DNA of 64,000 nt. Source: Sambucus nigra. Lineage: Eukaryota; Streptophyta; Magnoliopsida; Dipsacales; Adoxaceae. The stretch spans positions 786,398,384 through 786,462,383 of the forward strand of contig OX422207.1 of the NCBI GenBank assembly GCA_949130495.1, written 5' to 3'. Shown in pieces: positions 21,490-33,542 of this stretch. The translations under genes were made by a program, and so were the position numbers. Each line of letters starts with the position of its first letter. The stretch's first letter is position 1. The notes beneath the pieces are model-generated. The model saw only the letters and a list, made by a program, of their open reading frames with translations. It did not search any database and was not told where the DNA came from.

Positions 21490-24400
21490 TATAAATAGAA
21501 TTTCTTTAGGTTGGCTGTGTTCCAAGCTCGGGGTATCTCTCTACCCTCCAGTGTTTCTAAGTGATAGGCTCCTTGCAGGTCGTCTCTTGTCACCTTGAAT
21601 GGTCCCTCACAGTTTGGATCCAACTTGCCATCAGATGGTTTTACTACGCTGCCAAGAACTTTCCATAGGACGTAGTCCCCAACCTGGAATGTTCTTGTAT
21701 TGACCTGTTCGTTATAGTGCTTTGCTAACTGTTGCCGGTAGCTCGCTTGTAATACCCCACCCTAGAAAAGAAATATTGAATAATAAATTGATGATTTTAT
21801 TCGAAGAAAATTTTTTAGGAATGAATCTATAAGGGAATTACGCCAAAATGGCAGGAAAAGTAATTAAGGAGAAAAAGAATCTCCGCGTTGTATGGTTCGC
21901 ATGGATGAGAATTTAAGTCCTAATAGTCCTAATAATTATGTTGGTCAAGTTTGATACAAAAATCCCAATGAATGATTGTGACACGGACATGTTTAATATA
22001 ACACGACATTTGTCAGCGCGTGTCGCGCAGGACGCGAACTTGCGCTATTTTTGTAGGACAATTGAAGAAGGATAAAAATAATTTGACTATATTTATTGGA
22101 TGCTAAAAATAGTCCTAAGAATACCATGAGGTCAAAAGTGAAAAAATAAATAAAAAATAATTAAAAATTATTTTTCGTCAAAATAATAAAAGTGCTCAGA
22201 AAATTCTGAAAATCATCATACCAACTTAGAATTTAATTTGAAGCAACTTTCTCTTCTTCTATAATCCCGGGAAAAATCATTTAGATCCATTATTAATAGA
22301 TTTTTGGTCCAAATTGGGTAAAATTTCTTTGTTGAACACACTTATTTTCCTTAGATTCTTATTCCCTTAAGCCTAGTGTTGTCCCACCACCTTATCAGAT
22401 GTTGGTTGTAAAGTTTGGCATGCTTGAGTGGTGGGGAAGGCTTTACATGGGTTATGTGGGTCTTTTGAGTTGGCATTTGCTATTATAAGAGAGATTTGCA
22501 ATTGGCATTCATTCCCATGAGATTATGGTCATTTCTCTCACTCCCTTAAGCTCCACAATACTAGTAGCCATGTCCAAATTCGTAGGAGCCCCTATACCAC
22601 CCTTAAACCACCATGAAACAATCATGTTTTGGCCTAGAAATACCTTATTTCCTCAAGTATAATCATAGACATTATGTTGGGTTATTGGAGATATTATTCT
22701 TGGAGATTTGTGGGGGATTATGGTGCTCTTTGGAGACTTAAAGATGAAGAGAAAGAGGAGCTTGGAAGGAAGCTCTAATGGAGGGCTTTTATTGTAACCC
22801 CTTTGAGGCCACCTTTGAAGGTGGGGGTTACTCCTCTTACACTACCATTCAACCACTATTTTTGGAGCCTTTTGAGGTGGAAAAATCTTACTTTGATTGA
22901 GGTTTAGAGTTTGATAATTTTAGAATGATATTTACATATATTAGACTTGATATATGTAGTATTTTAGCTAATTTACAACTTTGTGTTGTTTAGTCATCAT
23001 ATCATCATTTGGTGTGTAGAAATGAGTTTTTAAGGAGTAATTTTGATGGGTTCAAAAGGTGGATAAATTTTAAAATATTAGCCTTGAACATTTTATAAAA
23101 TAAAATGTGTTAAAATGATGTTTCAAAGGTAAATAATGTAATTTCATGTTTAGAAAAATATTGGGCTAATATAGGCCATTTTTACGAAATAAAAATGGGA
23201 CTTTCTTACCAAAATGATGAAGTAGAAGAAGAAACTGGACTTTTACTTAAATGGGTGTTTTTGAGATGCATAAACTCATAATAAGAAATATTTGAGGTTG
23301 ATATGTAAATAATCAAAGTATGAAATACTTACTTTTAAATTGATGCTTAAGTGTAATTAAAGAAAGTAAAGAAGGCTAAATGTGTTGATAGTGGTCAAAT
23401 GGGTATTTAAAGTGTGTACAACTTATTTTGAAAACATAAATAAAAATAAAGTCTTTTTATAAAATTTGGAATTTATTACTGAAATTATGTTGGAAATATC
23501 AGAAATACACTTTAAGAAGTTATAAATTGGTTTTTGGCGAAATTAGTATGTTTAAACCGATTTAAAAGTATAATATTTGTGTGAAACAAATAGTAGTGGC
23601 ATTGTCTTAAATACAGTAAATAGTATGCTGTCAAGAAAATATTTGGCAATTAAAAGTATTAATTAAGTTTGATAAAAGGAGATTAATGATATATTTTTGC
23701 TAAGTGAAAATAATGATTTTCACTAAAATGATAAGTGTGAAATATGGATGAAAATATAGTTTTTGGCAAGTATTAAGTGGTTAAAAGTGTTTTGAGAATT
23801 AAGTTGGACACTTAGTACTATTTTGGGAACAACACTTGTTAAATGGCTAAATGCGTGTTTGACAAGAAATGGATAAATTGGTAAATTTACGTAAAGCGAA
23901 ACTTTTTTATGAAATAAAAATATCCATGAATAGTTTGGAAGAAAAAGAAAAGAATTGATTTTCCAAGTGAGAATAAAAGTGAACATTGAAAATAATGTTG
24001 AAACACATGAAAAAGATAAGAAAAGATACTTGCATGATGCCAAGAATTAAGCAGCGCATGACGTCCCTAGTGGTGAAAGACTCCAAAGCCTGTACAGATG
24101 AGCATATGGCGACTGGAGACCGATGGTGTAGATCCCGTGAAATCCAAGAATAATGGCTAGACACCAAGGCAAAGATTGATAATTCTTGTAATAAGAAATG
24201 AAGAATGAGAATATTCTTAAAATTAATGCAAATAAATCTTTGAGATTTGCGAAGGTTGAAAGATGGAAATAGCCAAAGTTTTCATGAAATAATAAATATT
24301 TTGTGTCGTGTGGAGTATAAGTTTCTCAATGAAAATGAATATTTTCCAAACATGAGGTGTACGTGTCATAAAGATTGTTTTAATGGGAATATTAAAATAA

Positions 24401-26018
24401 TGGCAAAGTAATTCTAGCGTGAGTTAATAAACGTTGAATAGATGAATATTTTCAAGAAAAGAAAGTTTTTTCCTATAAATTATTAACCATGTGCGTTAAT
24501 GGGAAAGAATGTGATTTTAAAGAAAGATTATCCAAAATGACTATTTTGCGAAAGAAAAAGAGGATGAACGGTGATAAATTATATTTTTGGAATAAAATGA
24601 TTTAATACATCGGAGCATGTGTTTTCAAAAGTATATATGTAGATATATACATATTTTCATGAGCATATAGTGAGTGAGTATTCTTTTCTGTCGTTCGTTT
24701 CTATGTTGCATTTGTATAAATCCCACCGAGCCTTTTGCTCACTCCCTCCTCTTTGTTACGGCAGGTTGTATGCGGTTCCGTACTTTGAGAGCGTTATACA
24801 GGTAGTATTTACTTGCATTAACGTTAGTAGCTATGTTTACTTGGCCTTGGGGGCACTTTCCTTGGGTCCCGCACGTAGTTTATTTTATATTGGAATCGCA
24901 TGCTAAGAAAAGCGTAATCTTATTTAATAATAAAACTGGAATATTAGGTTGTTCATTGCACCCCACACTTGACACTCAAATCGGATCAGGGTCGATCCTA
25001 TAATAACCCTTAAATCCGGTTCGGGGCGTCGCATCGCTAGTTTCACTAGAGCTAATTCTCTGCGTTTGTCAGCTAGGTCAAGTTCAGTGAGTAATGCTGC
25101 ATCATTCTAGCCTTAGTCGACCAAGGTGGACCTTATGGTTCAGAGGCCAACTTCTAAAGGGATGATTGCCTCCATTCCATATGTTAGTGCGAATGGGGTT
25201 TTCCCAGTTGCTCGTCGTGGGGTGGTGCGGTAAGCCCATAGAATATGTGGAAGCTCGCTCACCCATGCCCCTTTGGTTCGCTCTAATCGCTTCTTCAGTC
25301 CATTAATAACTATTTTGTTGGAAGCTTCAGCCTGTCCGTTGCTCTGAGGGTATGCCACAAAGCTGAAATGGTTCTTGATCCCGTGGTCGTTGCAGAAACC
25401 CTGGAATAGGTCACTTTCGAACTGGGTTTCGTTGTCAGTGATGATCGTTTTAGGAATTCTGAAATGGGTAATTATGTTTTTCCATATGAATCTCATCATA
25501 TCTACGTCCTTGATATTTACGAAGGGTTCCACCTCAATCCATTTGGTGAAGTAGTCAGTCGCGACCAACAGATATTTACGATTACCGGTAGCGATAGGAA
25601 AAGGGTCGACGATGTTCATTCCCCACTGGGCGAAGGGCCATGGGCTGGTAAGTGATTTTAGGTTGCTGGCAGGTTGGTGAACCATAAAAGCGTGTAGTTG
25701 ACATTTCTCGCACCTGTGAGCATATATCCCAGAGTCTTTCTGCATATACGGCCACCAGTAAGCTTTCTTCATTACTCGGAAGGCTAGCGATCTGCCCCCA
25801 ATATGGCTCCCACAGATTCCTTCATGAAGCTCATGCAGAACTTGCTCGACGTCCTTCAGGTGAACACATTGGAGGTAAGGGCCGGTGAAAGATTTTTTAT
25901 ACAGTTTGCCCTTAAGAGATAAGTGAAAGCGAGCAGCTTTGACTCTTATCTGATGAGCGACTTTCTTATCATTTAGTAGTGGACCATCCTTCAAATAGTC
26001 CCTCAGGGGGCCATCCAA
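21490..26018 (-). pseudogene. Tat integrase, split by a solo LTR
   Basis: The intact piece (25140-26018) has the HHCC zinc finger (LHEGICGSH ... HRCEKCQ), the core, and the glutamate in AYPQSNGQAEASNK. The second aspartate is present in ITDNETQFESD. The first catalytic aspartate is changed: the codon at 25613-25615 reads AAC, giving WGMNIVDPFP, where the family normally has LDIVGPFP. The C-terminal part is at 25034-25139 and, beyond the solo LTR 21748-25033, at 21490-21747, with FQVGDYVLWKVLG and PRAWNTANLKKFYL and a TAG at 21490-21492. The piece 25034-25139 also carries stops. Integration function is lost. Confidence 0.88.
21748..25033 (+). mobile_element. Solo LTR, 3.3 kb, inside integrase
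   Basis: TGTAATACCCCACCC ... TCGGGGCGTCGCA, flanked by TCGCT at 21743-21747 and 25034-25038. Same family as 47746-50813: both end with ACTCA(A/G)(A/G)TCGGATC-type and CGGGTCGGGGC-type blocks, and share TTGAGAGCGTT with TTTGTTACG near 24757 and 50523. It is noncoding. A palindromic GTGTCGCGCAGGACGCGAAC cluster lies near 22020-22040. It interrupts pol between the core and the C-terminal domain. Confidence 0.92.
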
Positions 26019-26039
26019 CTTGGTACTGATTCAATGTGA

Positions 26040-26557
26040 AGAATATTGGCCATATCTGGCAGCTCGTCGCTCTGGTTGATGCTCGGCTGGGTGAGGAAGT
26101 CGATAGGGATTGTTCTCTTTAAGTCAGAGTTGATTGTTAAACTCAAGGCTACTAGGGCGTTAGCATGACTATTTTTTCCTCTGGGAAACTGCTGGACACT
26201 GACTTCCTCGAAGTTGGACATTAATTTCTTTGCTAAGGCGAGGTAGGCTGCCATTCTCGCATCCCTCGCATTGAAGTCTCCACTTATCTAATTGGAGACC
26301 AATTGTGAGTTGCCGAACACCTGTAGTTGTTTTGCACCCAATGCCTGCGCCTTTTACAGGCCTGCTATCAATGCCTCATATTCCACTTCGTTGTTGGAGG
26401 CTTCAAATCCAATTTTGATTCCTTACTTGAGGATTGTATCTTCTGGGGTAACAAGAACAATGCTTACTCCTTCCCCCTTGGAGTAGGAGGCTCCATCAAC
26501 AAACAATCACCAAATACCTTCTATCGAGTGATCTTCCCTCTTACCCACGATTTGCAG
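26040..26557 (-). pseudogene. Second (archaeal-type) RNase H of the Tat element
   Basis: The minus strand reads LFVDGASYSKGEGVSIVLV, then FEASNNEVEYEALIAGL, VFGNSQLVSN and DARMAAYLALAKKL, and ends in the Tat-typical PRGKNSHANALV with LTINSDLKRTIPIDFL. The first Asp and the Glu of the active site are present. The third acidic position, normally an Asp in a YSDSQLV-type motif, reads N. Four in-frame stops occur. This extra RNase H is a known hallmark of the Tat clade. Confidence 0.8.
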
Positions 26558-28075
26558 TTAGTCGTAAGGCTGTTTGTCTGTAAACTCCACGATGAAGTCG
26601 GTGAGGACCTGCCCCTTGATTGTATTCCTTGGTTGGAACTGGATGTCAAATCGTCCGAGCTCGACCGACCACTTTAATAGCCTGCCGGACAGATTCGCTT
26701 TCCGCAGGACTGCTTTAAGGGGGTGTGACGTAAGGACGATGATAGAGTGTGCTTTAAAGTAGTGCTTCAGTTTCCTCGAGGCTACCATTAGTGCAAAGGC
26801 GAGCTTCTCCAGTGGAAGGTATCGCTTCTCGGCATCCAAGAGGGTCTTGCTCGCGTAGTAGACCGGGTGCTGGATTCCAGTTCTTTCGCACACCAGTGCC
26901 GAACTGACAACATGGCTGGAAATAACAAGGTATAAGTATAGGGAATCGTTCTCTTGAGGTATCACGAGCAAGGGTGGTGTACTGAGATAAACTTTGAGCT
27001 GTTTCAATGCTTTCGAGCAATCTTGATTCCACTCCATTGTTTTGCCCTTTTTCAATAGCTGGAAGAATAGCTGGCATTTTTTGGATGACTTCGAGATGAA
27101 TAGATTCAAGGCGGTGAGCATAACCGTGAGTTTTTGTACGTCTCTTATCGTGCGGGGAGGTTGTACCTTATTGATTGCATCAATCTGGTTCGAGTTGGCT
27201 TCAATGCCTCTCTCGCTAACCAAGTACTCGAGAAATTTTCTTAACTGGACACCGAAGGAACATTTGCTCGCATTGAGCTTCATTCGATATTTCCTGAGAA
27301 TTTCGAAGGTCCTTGATAGGTCTGATAGGCGGTCTTCTTTATGCCTGCTCTTGACAAGCATATCGTCGATGTAAACTTCCATGGTATCTCCCATTTGGTC
27401 TTTAAACATCTTGGTGACCAGTCATTGGTAAGTTGCTCCAGCATTTTTGAACCCAAAGGGCATAACTTTATAACAGTATAATCTGACGATGGTGATGAAT
27501 GTTGTCTTGTCTTGGTCTGGTGCATACAGAGGAATCTGATGATACCCCGAGTATGCATCCAGAAAACTCATTCTTTCATGAGCTATCATGGCGTCCACTA
27601 ACTGGTCGATTTTTAGGAGAGGGAAACGGTCCTTAGGGCACGCCCTGTTAAGGTCAGTGAAGTCAATGCAAACTCTCTATTTCCCATTGCTTTTTGGAAC
27701 CACTACTGGGTTGGACATCCATTTAGGTAATTGAACTTCCCATATGGATCTTGCATCCAGCAGCTTCTCTGCTTCTTTCTCCACAGCCTTGGCCTTCTCG
27801 GGCATAGTTCGCCGAGCCTTCTGCGCGATAGGCCTGAAATTCGGGTCGATGTGTGACTGATGACAAACCACATTGGGGTCAATTCCAAGAAGATCGTAAG
27901 GTTCGCACGTGACAACATCCACATTGTTCCTTAAAAGTATCGTCAATTCCTTTTTTTCTCGATCTGTGAGGGAGGCTCCAATAAAGAACATTCTGTCTTT
28001 TTTACTACCACCGGTTGCAACCTCTTCCAGGTTTTCAATGACCCGCTCAAAGGAAAGGAGCCTGGTCTCTTCCAC
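26558..28075 (-). pseudogene. Tat reverse transcriptase and RNase H
   Basis: The N-terminal part (27677-28075) has IDPNFRPIAQKARR and WMSNPVVVPKSNGK. It is stopped by TAG at about 27677, continues in frame through CIDFTDLNRACPKD, and is stopped again near 27420. The C-terminal part (26558-27409) opens with the catalytic MEVYIDDMLVKS (YIDD near 27362-27373), then the thumb and connection and the first RNase H (YASKTLLDAEKRYLPLEKLAFAL written in two blocks: YASKTLLDAEK and YLPLEKLAFAL), ending LSGRLLKWSVELGRFDI and GQVLTDFIVEF. The catalytic YIDD survives. Two nonsense changes block translation. Confidence 0.9.
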
Positions 28076-28099
28076 TCCGGGTCTTCCATACTTTAACTG

Positions 28100-28744
28100 C
28101 TACTTTGAAGGTATCAAACCGTCTTGTTCCTCAACCTTCTCTTTGGTCTTCTCGGCCTTCTTTTCTAGTTTTGGGCGGATGGCGGCTATGAAGAACCTTC
28201 TTGCCATTGCTTGATCTCCGTGGATATCCATTACTCCTAGTTCAGTCACGTACTTGAGTTTCTGATGGTAGGTTGAGGGGACAACCTTCATTATATGTAG
28301 CCATCCTCTACCGAGGATAGCTTGGTAGGGCGAGTCTATGTCGACTACCTGAAACTTAATTATCTTAGAAACACTTCCTGCCCTCACTGGCAGTATGATC
28401 TTTCCCAAAGGGATAGTTACTTTCCCAGCGAAGCCAACTAGAGGGACAGTGGCTTCCTTCCAGTTGGAAATGCTTAACTTCAATTTCCTGAATAGGTCGA
28501 GATACATTACCTCGGATGAGCTTTCCTGGTCGACGAGTAACTTGTCGACGTCATAGTTTGCTATTCGGAGTGTAATGATCAAGGTGTCATGATGTGGGAT
28601 TCTTACTCCCACTAGGTCTTCATTCGTGAATACGATGTATTTATTATAGTCGATGTCATCTGTTCGTCGACGCTTTCCAAACTGTGTTTTCGCTGGATCG
28701 ATTTGAAAATCTTGCATTACTGTCGTAAGCTTTTTCACTTCCAT
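28100..28744 (-). pseudogene. Tat aspartic protease region
   Basis: A 214-codon open piece. The active-site block reads DKLLVDQESSSEVMYLDLF: the Asp is kept but the following Gly of the usual D-x-G-S-S form is Glu. Downstream VPLVGFAGKVTIPLGKI and SPYQAILGRGWLH match the Tat protease and its flanks; the ILGR block is intact. It lies between gag and RT, as expected. Confidence 0.85.
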
Positions 28745-28819
28745 TCGGGCTGAATTCCCTTTAATCTGCTTTAGATCAGATGCCCCATGAATCCCTGCGA
28801 ACTCATGGACAACATAGTC

Positions 28820-30177
28820 TTAGAGCACATTTTTGGGCCTTGTATCTCCATTGGCAGCGACCTTCTCTGTCTTCTTTTTTACAAACTCGTTTAGGTGCCC
28901 GGTCTGGGCCAGCTCTTTAAGGTGAGACTTAAGAGCCTTGTAGTGCTCAGTTTTGTGTCCTCCTTCTTTGTGAAAAGCGCATCTCAACGCGTTATTTCTC
29001 TTTGAGGGACCTCCTCCCATCTTCCTGGGCCACGTGACAAATGGATCATCCTTGATCTTCGTTAAGATCTTGTAAATTGGTTCTTTGAAGACAGTGTTTA
29101 CTGCTTGAAATGCTTTTGAAGCATAATTTTTGCTCCCGCTCTTAGAGTTACCCTTGCCCCCATTCTTTCTTCCTTTCTTCTGGTTCTCAGCCTTATCGTT
29201 ACCTTTAGTAGCGAGCTTATCTCGACCATTCTCCCCTGTGATGAGGCGGGTCAGATCCTCAACTTTAGCGTACTTATCTATGCGAGCCATTAAGTCATTA
29301 ATAGTTGTGGCCTCCTGCTTAGTGAGGGATCGGTACAAGAGGTAAGAGTTGGGTATGCCAATCTTAAAAGAGGCTACGGCTACCTGCTCTGAGCAGTCTT
29401 CAACCTCGTTGAACAACTCCCAGTACCTTCTTGGGTAGTCCTGGAGGCTCTCATGGGGCGTCTTCTTTATTATTAGCAAGGCATCCATCCTCTTCGGATG
29501 AGAATTGCTTGTAATGAAGCGAGCCGTGAAGAGCTCTGTCAGGGAATTAAAGCTCCTGATGGATCTGTGAGGGAGTTTCTCGAACCACTTCTGGGCCACA
29601 TCATGCAAGATCAAAGGGAAGATCCGGCACATTAGTGCGTCCCTGTGGCTCCAAAGAGTCATAGCCTGCCTATACTGCCTAACGTGATCGATAGGGTCAG
29701 TCTTTCCATCATAGATCTTGAATCTAGGAATTGCGAACTTATTGGGGGCTTCTTTTTCTTCTACTTCCCTTGAGAAATGGGATTTCATCTGGGTTTTATG
29801 AGCTCACCGAGCTAGCTCTTTGTCGATCTGGCACCCCGATTTGCTGGGTGTTGGTCCATCTCTCTCCGGACTAAATTTCGTATGTCATCATTTCCTCGAG
29901 CTGGACTCCTGCATCTGTGAGCTGGTCGCTTTTGCTCGAGCGAGTCATCATCTGATGCGTGTTCCTCGATCCTTTGGGATCCGCGTCTAAGGCTCCTTTC
30001 TCGGCTACGATACTTGCTCGCCTGAGGGCTAGGAGTACGGTATTGATGTCTCCTGGTGATACGATGGAGCTCTTTTTCCATCCTTTCCAATCTCCTTTTG
30101 AGGCGAGCATTCTCAGCTTCTTGCTTACGAGCGGCCTCTCCTTGATCCTGGAGCCTTACCTCATAGGCATCGATCAA
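28820..30177 (-). pseudogene. Tat gag
   Basis: The upstream piece (29812-30177) is a charged coiled coil followed by an Arg/Ser-rich segment (TPSPQASKYRSRERSLRRGS). The main piece (28820-29788) is a retrotransposon gag domain with FAIPRFKIYDGKTDPIDHV, QYRQAMTLWSHRDALMCRIF and HDVAQKWFEKLP, a Lys-rich stretch, and a zinc knuckle reading CAFHKEGGHKTEHY. The last Cys of the knuckle is Tyr. The two pieces are separated by a stop at about 29812. Gag would package the RNA in the particle. Confidence 0.88.
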
Positions 30178-30361
30178 CCTGGAGATTTGTGTGGACCTGG
30201 CAGGTCCTTGACTTTCCTCTGAGGCTTACCGCTCTGGGTGAGCCCTCTGATCTGAACGTCGAACTTCAGATCTGATCCTGCGAGGGGAAGGCTACTCTTG
30301 GATACTGTGACCAGACATTCCGAATTCTTTGTTGGTGAGGGCTTTCTAAAAGGAAGACAAA

Positions 30362-30383
30362 CGTTGCCACAAACGGCGCTAAT
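30362..30383 (-). other. Primer-binding site of the Tat element
   Basis: The minus strand reads ATTAGCGCCGTTTGTGGCAA right after the 5' LTR end ACA. It matches the GCGCCGT(T/C)TGTGGG-type site common in Tat elements. Confidence 0.65.
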
Positions 30384-30800
30384 TGTTTTGATAATTAAGT
30401 TCAACAAAAATTAACAAGAAAAGGCAATCACCAAAACAAATAGAGAATGTAAGGAATGACAATCACACAACACAGGATGTACGTGGTTCAGCAATAATGC
30501 CTACGTCCACGGTGGTGCTCTCAATATTATTTCTCTATACTCCGGGGAGTGTTTTTCAGGAAAAATAATACATGCCCTTTTCCCCGAGCTAAGGGTTTGT
30601 TATATACATGTTAGTTTTTGGGGAGTGGGGGTGTTGGACTCCCCCACGTCAATTCACAACTCCTAGAATATCTCCTTACGAGATTTTAGGAATAGACTAG
30701 GTCGTAATTGAATGAGTTGGGACGTGAGGCCTCCAGACTTTGGGCCGTAATTTATTGGGCTACTCGTCTGGGCCCAAGGTGATACATCGATGTACCTACA
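30384..30800 (-). repeat. 5' LTR of the Tat element
   Basis: TGTTTTGATAATTAAG ... GATGTACCTACA, followed by the duplication GCTGG at 30801-30805. It aligns along its whole length with 15506-15920. TATATAAC on the minus strand near 30598-30610 is the likely core promoter. Confidence 0.92.
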
Positions 30801-30805
30801 GCTGG

Positions 30806-31754
30806 TAAGACATTTTTTTCCAAATTATATTATACACACATCCCATATCGATTTTACATAAGAAAATAGAGTATTATATAAAAAATGGTCTCTTATGTGG
30901 ACATTATAATTTTATATGTATTGGAGGAAGTCACTTATTGGGTCAACTGACACCCGTTCACTTGTCCTCGTTCGTTTGGATGATTTATGACCATGTCCAC
31001 GTATTGGGCTTGACTTGGGGTGTGTGGGGATTAATTTTTTGGACAAAAATGAAATACTTTTTATTTGGAAAAAAATAGGTTTTTAGATTCTTATAAAACC
31101 AAAAACTCTTGCTTCTCGCTCTTGATTCTTATAAAAGGATGAACCAAAAACTCTTACTTTTTTCCTGTTGTGAGGTTTTCCTATATAAATTCTTGTCTCA
31201 AGTATATGATTTACTTTTTCATATTTAATTCCTTTATATCCTTAATGAACATATGGTGACAAAATAATCATGTTGTCCATGAGACGTTAGCATTAAGTGA
31301 ATTTAGATTAAAGGAAACTATTAGCTCAACTTTGGTAATAATCAAATTTTGGTAATTTCGAATACCCGTTGTTTTCTTCGACTTTTCCTTAGTCCCATAA
31401 TCTACACGCACACATTTTAACAAATGGTATCACTATTAGAACTCAATTTTGTAGGTTTAACCTCCCTGAGAAAGATCTTGTTGTCAGGGTAGAAATGAAT
31501 TTTGGTTTGGAAATCTCTGATGATTCCCTATGAGGAACAATACCAATTCCACTAGTAGTCATTCTTTAAAAAATAATAGTAATATATTTGAATATGCTCC
31601 TATTAGTAATCTTGGTCGTGTTTTTACCGAACTTGTTACTCAGTCCAATTTTGTTTGTTGTCCTTTTCCCAAAAATGAATATGAATCTAGTGTGCGAGAA
31701 TTTAATGAAACACACTCCCCAGTTCTTGAATATAAATACGAAGAACTCTCCTAA
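30806..31754 (+). other. Retroelement-like stretch with possible copia primer site
   Basis: TGGTATCACTATTAGAAC at 31425-31442 resembles the initiator-Met primer-binding site that follows a copia 5' LTR. A TATATAAAT word lies at about 31183 and paired ACTCTTGCTTC/ACTCTTACTTT blocks lie upstream. If so, an LTR would end shortly before 31425. A 74-codon ORF at 31530-31754 (RNNTNSTSSHSLKNNSN) has no recognised match. A link to the SIRE-like copia further right is possible but unproven, since this stretch does not resemble that element's 3' LTR. Confidence 0.35.
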
Positions 31755-33384
31755 ACTAAAGTAAAATGATTCCAATTGAAAGCCATTTAACAATGCCCAA
31801 TGGCTAAAAAATATTTACAAAAGCATAAAATGAATAAATAAATTATTTATTCTCATTAAATCTAAAAAAATCCTTTTACAATAATCAAAGCTAAAATTCT
31901 TTTAATAATCAAAGTGAAGTACAAAGTTGTCTGCTCATCAATGTATCCTAAATTCGAACAAGCCACATCTACTCGAATCAAAACGATAATGTAAATATAA
32001 ACTGTAAGGGTGAGCGAAAAACTCAATAGGCCTGTATATATGCTCCAAGTGAACTACACATGATCGTGTTTGTATATATATATATATATATATGAACACT
32101 TAACTATCATCCCAAGATAAATATCACATACAAGGATCTCATCGCGTGTCACTATGCATTCCAATATCCCCCATATATTGAAATCCCGTCGCACATTCAC
32201 CTCTCTTATCAATTATCCTTCCAACACTCCATAGCCCCAAAACAAATACAATCACAATTGGAAGGCACGACAGGGTCTTTCCCATCATCATCCTATCACA
32301 ATGGATTAACAACCCATAATAAAATGGCTTAGTATCTCCAAATCGTCCATAGCATGGCTCACGAGACAAGAGATGAGAAAATAGCCCAAAATCACATCCC
32401 ATCTAACGGGTGGTTTAGCTAAGGGATGCACTAACATCCATCATTATGAAAAATAATATCGATCTCGGAATATAACATCTTTATCAATATTTCCACAAAT
32501 TAGGTATTATTAATCTACCTACTTGTACACCAAACATATGTGTAATATTATTTAATTAATATTTTCCCATCTACTTAGCACAAAAATGATATATATACAA
32601 GTATAACAGATAAGATGCAACACATAGCATGAAATATGTGTATACAAATAAGGTGATTACAAGTAGTACACAAAGTAACCATGGGAGAATGAAACCTACA
32701 TCAAACGAATAAAATCCACATAAAATATAAATTTAAAAATCAATAGGTCATTCGTCTTCATATTCTGATCTTGAATTCATAATCTATGTGAAAAACTAAA
32801 CAACTTTCATTTTTGGTCCATTGTCAAACTCCAAACACAAGGTCTTCAAATTAGGGTTTAAAAATTATATAGTAATGACATTTAAGAATTCTGTTTAGGG
32901 TACTGTAGGTTTTAGGTTTGTTTGAAAAACAACATGCATGCGCACGAAAATAAAAGTTCCTTAAATAAAAGTCAAACCTCCTCAAATAAACCACATAAAA
33001 ACTAACACTTGCCTAAACTGCTCTTTCTCACTTATCCACTTCTGTTATAGTACCCTATATGCACCATTATAGCGACCCTTAACCCGTTATAGTGGCTAGG
33101 GAGTCCCATTATAGCGATTCCCTTCTTGTACCATAAATCGTCTCCTTCTCTCTCTTCTATTTTCTTCTGATTTATTCTCTATATCATTTTAGGATTCCAA
33201 AAATCACAATTAACTCACGTACGAATCTTTTAATATTGTTCCCCAAGCATAACCAAATGACCAATATGCCCATGTCTTTTGAACATTATTCCTAAAATGG
33301 AATAAATCCAATTTTTTTAAATAAATTCAAGAAAATGCACAATAAATCCTTATAAAATAGGTGTCGAAAATACGAGGTATTACA

Positions 33385-33542
33385 TTCTTAACTACAATGA
33401 AAGGAATTTTGTCCTCTAAATTTGCCCAATACTTATGCCTTCCAAACCGGATCAGAAAATTCAAACATCCCACAACAAACAATTTAACGAGCCAATAACC
33501 CTAAGCTCGAGAAATCATGCAACCTAAAGATCTGATACCACC
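33385..33542 (-). other. Remnant internal region: primer site plus polypurine end
   Basis: On the minus strand TGGTATCAGATC (33529-33540) follows the LTR end GGTGTTACA and matches an initiator-Met primer site. At the other end, AGAGGACAAAATTCC and TAGTTAAGAA run into TGTAATACC, as at the 3' end of chromovirus pol. Everything between has been lost. Confidence 0.65.

Larger units (their letters stand above)
15506..30800 (-). mobile_element. Complete Tat-lineage Ty3/gypsy retrotransposon with nested inserts
   Basis: Two LTRs (415 and 417 bp) bound the element, with the 5 bp duplication GCTGG at 15501-15505 and 30801-30805. On the minus strand the order is 5' LTR, primer-binding site, gag, protease, RT and RNase H, second RNase H, integrase, noncoding spacer with antisense ORFs, polypurine tract and 3' LTR. 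The second, extra RNase H and ORFs running opposite to pol before the 3' LTR are known features of the Tat clade (Grande and Retand carry antisense ORFs). Without its two solo-LTR inserts the element is about 10.7 kb. The LTRs differ at about 27 sites plus a 2-base gap, roughly 93% identity by eye. All coding parts are broken. Confidence 0.92.

Noticed and set aside
30806..31424. 5' LTR of the SIRE-like copia
   Set aside because: The primer-like site at 31425 is suggestive, but the sequence does not resemble the 3' LTR at 44532-45890, so the two were not joined as one element.
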